A DNA stretch of 64,000 nucleotides from Pythium myriotylum (Eukaryota; Oomycota; Peronosporomycetes; Pythiales; Pythiaceae), in NCBI GenBank assembly GCA_023091665.1, contig JALJCQ010000030.1:312501-376500 (forward strand). Direction: 5' to 3'. Position 1 is the stretch's first letter. Each line of letters opens with the position of its first letter. Below, piece by piece: positions 59,180-64,000 of this stretch. The position numbers were made by a program, and so were the translations under genes. The notes beneath the pieces are model-generated. The model was not told the origin of the DNA and ran no database searches. It saw only the letters and a list, made by a program, of their open reading frames with translations.

Positions 59180-59223
59180 CGCTTCCTGCGCTCAAGTCTC
59201 CACCTCTCCACTTACCAGATACC

Positions 59224-60405
59224 ATGGCTCGCATTGTCATCATCGGCGCTGGCCCGGCCGGTCTCGGCGCTATGCAGACGTTCGCCAACTCGCTCAAGCC
59301 GGGTGACAACACGGAGATTGTGATCCTCGAGAAGAGCAAGTTCTACTACCACGCTGTCGGCACGCCGCGCGCGTACACGGAGGAGAGCTTCGCCAAGAAC
59401 CTCTTTGTGCCGTACGACAACGTCATCCCGGCTAAGGCCAAGTCGTTTGTCAAGTTCATCCGCGCGGTCGCCACGTCCATCTCGGCTGACTCGAACGAAG
59501 TCTCGTACGCGACCATCGGCGCGAACGACCAGCCGTCGGAGAGCACGACCAAGATCTCCTTCGACTACCTCATCATCGCCACGGGCAGCTCTTACACCGT
59601 GCCGATCAAGCAGGACCCCAAGAACTTCTCGCGCGCCTACACTGAGCAGAAGCTGCGCGAAGTGCGTGAGCAGATCGTCACTGCCGACAAGATTCTGATC
59701 GTCGGCGGTGGTGCGGTCGGCTGTGAGGTCGCCGGTGACATCGCGTCCCACTTCCCCAACAAGCAGGTCACGATCCTTTCGGCGCAGGACAAGCTCGTCG
59801 CGGGCGACAATGTCAAGGACAAGTTCCGCACCAAGCTTGGCGAGGCGCTCAAGGCGCTCAAGGTGAATGTGATCCTCGGTGAGCGACTGGAGAAGCGCCT
59901 CGCCGGTAACGTCTTCTCCAAGACGACGGTGCGCACCAACAAGGGCACGGTCATCGAGGCCGACATCCAGCTTCTCTGTGCTGGCTTCAGCCCGGCGGCT
60001 GAGCTCGTCGAGGCCATGGACCCTTCGCTTGTTGACTCGTACGGCTCGATCAAGGTCAACGACAAGTTCCAGCTCGACCACCCGCGCTACTCGCACGTGT
60101 TCGCGATCGGTGATGTGGTCAACCACAAGACGCCCAAGATGGCGTTCTACGCCGGTGAGCAGGGCAAGCACCTCGCCAACGAGATCACTGCCGTGCTCCG
60201 CAAGAAGCAGGCCAAGGTCACCAAGGCCTTCCCGCCTGTGGCTGTGCAGGCACTGATCCTGCCGCTCGGCCCGGACGGCGGTGTCTCGCAGCTCCCGATG
60301 TTCGGCGGCTGGGTCGTCGGCAACGGCACGACCAAGATGTTCAAGGCCAAGGACATGATGGCTGGTCGCATCTGGGGCTCGCTTGGCGCGACGCTCCCGC
60401 AGTAG
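59224..60405 (+). CDS. AIFM2/FSP1-like oxidoreductase, copy 6
   Basis: 393 residues starting MARIVIIGAGPAG. NAD(P) motif GGGAVG and FAIGDVVNH. It belongs to the APRAYTEE-like subgroup (here TPRAYTEES) with copies 1, 4 and 5. Codon usage is very GC-biased at third positions, which hints at high expression relative to copies 2 and 3 (inference). There is no targeting signal. A long open frame on the reverse strand (59212-60438) is a by-product of that bias. Confidence 0.88.
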   Translation: MARIVIIGAGPAGLGAMQTFANSLKPGDNTEIVILEKSKFYYHAVGTPRAYTEESFAKNLFVPYDNVIPAKAKSFVKFIRAVATSISADSNEVSYATIGANDQPSESTTKISFDYLIIATGSSYTVPIKQDPKNFSRAYTEQKLREVREQIVTADKILIVGGGAVGCEVAGDIASHFPNKQVTILSAQDKLVAGDNVKDKFRTKLGEALKALKVNVILGERLEKRLAGNVFSKTTVRTNKGTVIEADIQLLCAGFSPAAELVEAMDPSLVDSYGSIKVNDKFQLDHPRYSHVFAIGDVVNHKTPKMAFYAGEQGKHLANEITAVLRKKQAKVTKAFPPVAVQALILPLGPDGGVSQLPMFGGWVVGNGTTKMFKAKDMMAGRIWGSLGATLPQ

Positions 60406-60691
60406 GCGACTTCTAGATACACTTGTGCACCAATACATTTTTGATTATATCATCACCATAATCGCCCGTTGCCTTTCTCGCGTGAACGGTGATGGGCGAT
60501 GCGATTGTCGAAGTCTAGGTCTCACCTGCGCTTTAGTCGGCGAGACTCTGATTGGTTCGAGGCAACCTCCACGAAGGAGGTGACGTAGAGAATCGACAGC
60601 ACCACGCATACCTGTCGGACAATGCGGCCGAGGGTTTCGGCGACGCCGACGCACCAGTCTCCTCGTGACCTCCAAGCAGTGACAACTAAAA

Positions 60692-61867
60692 ATGCCTCGC
60701 ATCATCGTGATTGGTGCCGGCATCGCTGGTATCGGAGCACTCCAGACCTTTGCGTCCAAGCTCAGCGAGAGCGATGGCGTTGAGGTCGTCGTGTTCGAGC
60801 GAAACCAGTTCTTCTACCACACGTACGGCGCTGCTCGCGCTCTCACCGATAAAGAATACCACAAGAACATGTTTGTGCCGTTCGACTACGTCGTCCCAGC
60901 GAAGGCCAAGGGCTTCATCCGCATAGAGCGCGCTATTGTAACGGGCATCGCTGTCGAGCCGAACCAGGTCACCTACGCTACGATTAGTGCTGACGACAAG
61001 CCCTCGAGTGAGTCTCAAACGATGGCATTCGATTACCTCATCGTCGCCACCGGCAGCACTTATACAGTGCCCATCAAGCCGGACGCCAACGTCTTTTCAA
61101 GAGCGAATACCGAAGAGAGGCTCAGGGAAGTACACGAGCATATCGTCAAGAGTAGCAAGATCCTAGTGGTAGGAGGCGGTGCCGTGGGCTGTGAAGTGGC
61201 TGCTGATATCGCCGCTAAGTTTCCCGACAAGAAAGTCACACTCGTCTCCAGCTCGCCAGTACTTGTTGCCGCTGACAAGGTCAAGGATTCGTTCCGCTCG
61301 AATGTGATGGACGCACTGGCCGCGCTCAAGGTCAACGTTGTACTTGGAGAACGGCTGGAAGAAAAACTCACGTCAAACGTGTTTGAGAGACGCACCTTAC
61401 GCACTGACAAAGGCACGGAGATCGAGTCCGATATCCAGTTACTCTGTGCCGGTTCCAGTCCCTCGTCTGAGCTCGTCGCGGCGTTGGGGGCGTCTCTCGT
61501 AGACAGTAAAGGGGCTATCAAAGTGAACGCAAAGCTGCAACTGGACGATCCGAAGCTTTCCCATATCTTCGCCCTCGGCGATGCGACCAACCACGAGACG
61601 CCGAAGCTCGGAGGCGGCGCGTACCGCCAGGGTGTCCACGTCGCCGCTGAGATCGTCGCACTGACCCAGAATAAGTCGAAAGAGGCCAAGCCATTCCCAG
61701 TGCCTCCCGTGACGCTCGTGCTGCCGCTGGGACCCAACGGCGGTGTCTCGCAGGTCCCACTCTTCGGTGGCTGGGTGCTTGGCGACTGGTTCACGTGGTT
61801 TTTCAAGTCTCGCGATATGGCGGTAGCTGGCATGTGGCGCTTTCTCGGTGCAAAGGCGCCTGCCTGA
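60692..61867 (+). CDS. AIFM2/FSP1-like oxidoreductase, copy 7
   Basis: 391 residues. FAD motif GAGIAG, NAD(P) motif GGGAVG, FALGDATNH. It is in the ARALT subgroup with copies 2 and 3 (GAARALTDKEY and GDWFTWFFKSRDM). It lies 286 bp after copy 6 on the same strand, but the two belong to different subgroups, so the array was built by mixing and not by simple tandem duplication of neighbours. Confidence 0.88.
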   Translation: MPRIIVIGAGIAGIGALQTFASKLSESDGVEVVVFERNQFFYHTYGAARALTDKEYHKNMFVPFDYVVPAKAKGFIRIERAIVTGIAVEPNQVTYATISADDKPSSESQTMAFDYLIVATGSTYTVPIKPDANVFSRANTEERLREVHEHIVKSSKILVVGGGAVGCEVAADIAAKFPDKKVTLVSSSPVLVAADKVKDSFRSNVMDALAALKVNVVLGERLEEKLTSNVFERRTLRTDKGTEIESDIQLLCAGSSPSSELVAALGASLVDSKGAIKVNAKLQLDDPKLSHIFALGDATNHETPKLGGGAYRQGVHVAAEIVALTQNKSKEAKPFPVPPVTLVLPLGPNGGVSQVPLFGGWVLGDWFTWFFKSRDMAVAGMWRFLGAKAPA

Positions 61868-62011
61868 TGTAGGAGAGTTCGTGTCGTGGGCTCGTGAGTA
61901 GCTACATTCTGTCAGTCCTCATAACTGCACTTTCTTCTCGTGTTGAAGGTCTCGTCCGTCGTTTGATCACGACGACTGGACGTCCACTTTGCACCAACGA
62001 ATCAAAGATGA

Positions 62012-62088
62012 ATGTTGATCTGGACTTTCATTCTCTCAGCACCAGCAAAGAGTTCTTCTACCAGACAAACGGCGCCGCGCGCGCGAGC
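62012..62088 (+). pseudogene. Small oxidoreductase relic
   Basis: Translation gives SKEFFYQTNGAARA, which matches NQFFYHTYGAARA of copy 7 and its equivalents. Similarity covers only about 15-25 residues and is followed by a stop and a poly-A run. Confidence 0.45.
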
Positions 62089-62159
62089 GTTCTAGAAAAA
62101 AAAAATATTCTCGGCGCGATCCGTGGGTGTCATCGATAAAGTATTGTGCTTAACTCTGT

Positions 62160-64000
62160 TTAAAAAATGTTCCAGACGGAATGAGCGTTCAGGACTGACA
62201 CATGCGCCAGTTTTGGATCATAGCACACAACGTAGAGCTTTTGACAGCGATTCAAGTCTGAAGTGATGGTCGCCCTCAAAGCATCACCCATCCATGAGAC
62301 GCGCCGGAAATCTACCAAGCAGTAGTCGCTCAGCTGAAGTAACGAATACGGACCACCAGGAGCAAATCGACCAATATGCTCATCCAACTTGCTGCCTTCT
62401 CGCAATAGCTCGATACCCCAAAAGTCATCCCCACAATCAACCGTGAAATCAATAAATCCGGTCGAACCGAAAAGGCCGCTGACATCTGCAGATGTCACAA
62501 AAGTGCTTGGTGTACATCGGTATGAAGCTTTGAAAAACTCCATTTGCCAAGCTCTCTCCCGACGTATGTCATTTGGCAGTGTTCGACCGAGTGTCTTCCG
62601 AATGCTGTCGTAATCGATAGCTCCGACAGCACGCGCGATCATTTCCTGAAGAGTCTTCGGACTATGAAGTGCGCGCTCAACATCACCAACGCGCATCTTG
62701 ACGAAGTATCGCCACATGACTGGTGACGAGAATTCGATCCGATCTGCAGTTTGGACTAAAACTCCTCTTCGAATGCATCGGTCAACAATAACAGCGTCCG
62801 ACCGGGTGCTTACTCCGTAAACAAAGCGTTCTAAGCCGTGAAGTTCTTCGATCCGGAGTGTTTCCAAAACCTCCACTGCACGGGTTGATATCAGAGCTTT
62901 AAATAGCTGGTGACCCTCGTGTTCTTGCATTGACCCGTGTTCCAACATACCAATCCATTCTTGAACGGATGGGAGCGCACCGCCCCTCGCCACACGAGAG
63001 CGATACACTTCATTCAGCGTTCGTATAGCAGTGACACAGAGACCGACGTGACCACCAGTCAGCAGTGCAAGAAGGGCAAAGAATTGCGTCGCAGAATCTT
63101 GAAGGCATCTGAAGCCACAAAACCACTTCGTCACATACTCCTCAATTTCGTCGATACCAAAGTTTAGATGATCAATGCTCAGAGTCACTTCAGGAGGAAT
63201 CTCGACAGGAGTCGAAAGCTGCGTATACTGAAGATCTGAGCCATATGCTGCAAACATCAACACTCGGATTCCGGCATTCTTGTTGTTTAGAACACGTTTG
63301 ACCACTTGCCAAAACTCTGCAGACTTTCGCCTTGGGGAAGTAACGCCATTATTGTACAGTAAGTGCACATCATCCACGATGAGGTATACCGTGTATCCAT
63401 TCAGTGGAAGCGACTTGACACGACTCCACTCCACCTTGCAATTTTGCTTGAACACATCCTGGAAAGTCTCGTCGTCTGACATCGCAAGTAACGAAAAGCT
63501 TGCAACAACAACCTTTTGATTTTGCTTTTTGCTTCTTTCCACCAAGTCTTGGCTGACCAATGCTGCCAGAGAAGATTTACCCGTCATCGGCGGACTTTGG
63601 ACCAGCAGCACATGTTTCTCAACGAGTCGGTTGATAATAACATTGGTCAACGAACTCCGAGGCAACGTTCGCTCATCTTGCAGATCGACGCTCTGCAGTA
63701 TCCCAATCGAGCCATGAACGCCATACCAGACCACATCCTGCTGCAATGCTTCAAGTTCCAACTCAGATGCTGGCACTTCCGCTTGCATATCAGCGTCAAT
63801 GCGCTGTCGCGTCGGTACTTCCACGATGAGCGTCGCTTGCGCGTCAAGTTGATTCAATTGCAATCGCGGCGAACATTGATTCTTCGCTTTGTATGCTGCT
63901 GCATCGGCGTAGATGCACAGTTGATCCGCTATCACGCCCTCTAGGATATCCGGTTTTTCGCGACGGCATTTCTCGCGAATTGACTCGCGGAGATCTTTAA
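62160..64000 (-). CDS. Crinkler (CRN)-like effector with P-loop NTPase and nuclease-like domain, 5' partial
   Basis: The frame is open to the window edge, so the start lies outside; at least 613 residues are visible. The visible N-terminus (KDLRESIREKCRREKPDIL, then ADQLCIYADAA and ATLIVEVP) resembles the end of the CRN ubiquitin-like header domain, although a canonical LFLAK is not seen. A P-loop NTPase follows: Walker A PPMTGKSS and Walker B YLIVDDVHLLY, then a helical STAND-like region. The C-terminus (DFTVDCGDDFWGIELLREG, then YCLVDFRR) fits a restriction-endonuclease fold. NTPase plus REase architecture is known for CRN proteins that act in host or competitor cells (family knowledge). 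Alternatives are a transposon-derived or non-secreted homologue. Confidence 0.72.
   Translation of the reverse strand, partial: KDLRESIREKCRREKPDILEGVIADQLCIYADAAAYKAKNQCSPRLQLNQLDAQATLIVEVPTRQRIDADMQAEVPASELELEALQQDVVWYGVHGSIGILQSVDLQDERTLPRSSLTNVIINRLVEKHVLLVQSPPMTGKSSLAALVSQDLVERSKKQNQKVVVASFSLLAMSDDETFQDVFKQNCKVEWSRVKSLPLNGYTVYLIVDDVHLLYNNGVTSPRRKSAEFWQVVKRVLNNKNAGIRVLMFAAYGSDLQYTQLSTPVEIPPEVTLSIDHLNFGIDEIEEYVTKWFCGFRCLQDSATQFFALLALLTGGHVGLCVTAIRTLNEVYRSRVARGGALPSVQEWIGMLEHGSMQEHEGHQLFKALISTRAVEVLETLRIEELHGLERFVYGVSTRSDAVIVDRCIRRGVLVQTADRIEFSSPVMWRYFVKMRVGDVERALHSPKTLQEMIARAVGAIDYDSIRKTLGRTLPNDIRRERAWQMEFFKASYRCTPSTFVTSADVSGLFGSTGFIDFTVDCGDDFWGIELLREGSKLDEHIGRFAPGGPYSLLQLSDYCLVDFRRVSWMGDALRATITSDLNRCQKLYVVCYDPKLAHVSVLNAHSVWNIF

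Noticed and set aside
59212..60438. 408-codon minus-strand ORF across oxidoreductase copy 6
   Set aside because: The plus strand has clear FAD and NAD(P) motifs; the reverse frame is open because of third-position GC bias. Similar reverse frames cross copies 1 and 4.

Overview
This window looks like nuclear DNA from an oomycete (Peronosporales or Pythiales, probably plant-associated). Genes are GC-rich and densely packed. Introns are few and short (67-85 nt) with GTRNGT-like donors, and several genes carry an oomycete-type initiator (TCATTYYNCAWTTT-like) just upstream of the ATG. The gene content agrees: a pectin-active LPMO-like protein (AA17-like), a PL3 pectate lyase, a Crinkler-like effector, bZIP factors with Val in place of the DNA-contacting Asn, and a PX-AGC kinase. 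I cannot name the species.

Layout. 1-38 kb is a mostly single-copy region: 5'-truncated methylene-THF dehydrogenase/cyclohydrolase; PX-AGC kinase; a four-domain TE-A-T-R NRPS-like enzyme; two large unrecognised proteins that converge with 8 bp between their stops; a multi-pass membrane protein; a GH72 glucanosyltransferase and a VWD/EGF protein that share one N-terminal membrane-anchor module; two neighbouring variant bZIP genes; a convergent AA17-like LPMO/PL3 pectate lyase pair; a Trf4-type nucleotidyltransferase; ADAT1; TMEM65; ribose-5-phosphate isomerase; and a makorin RING/CCCH E3 ligase.

38.7-62 kb is a lineage-specific expansion built from only two gene families. The first (family A here) is an unrecognised ~305-residue protein with five intact copies and one decayed copy. 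It seems to consist of two related halves and may be a tandem dimeric alpha/beta-barrel (EthD-like) protein. The second is an AIFM2/FSP1-like FAD/NAD(P)H oxidoreductase of ~391 residues with seven intact copies, one 5'-truncated pseudogene and one small relic. The two families are paired tail-to-tail in both arms of a large inverted repeat (45.4-47.85 kb and 52.1-54.6 kb). Within the arms the oxidoreductase copies encode identical proteins, which indicates recent duplication or gene conversion. Copies of both families share the same initiator element. This cluster is the best candidate here for an undescribed system, possibly quinone or aromatic redox chemistry; that function is inference only.

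The right edge (62.2-64 kb) holds a Crinkler-like protein with a P-loop NTPase and a C-terminal nuclease-like domain, cut by the window end. I saw no tRNA, rRNA, CRISPR array or intact transposon.
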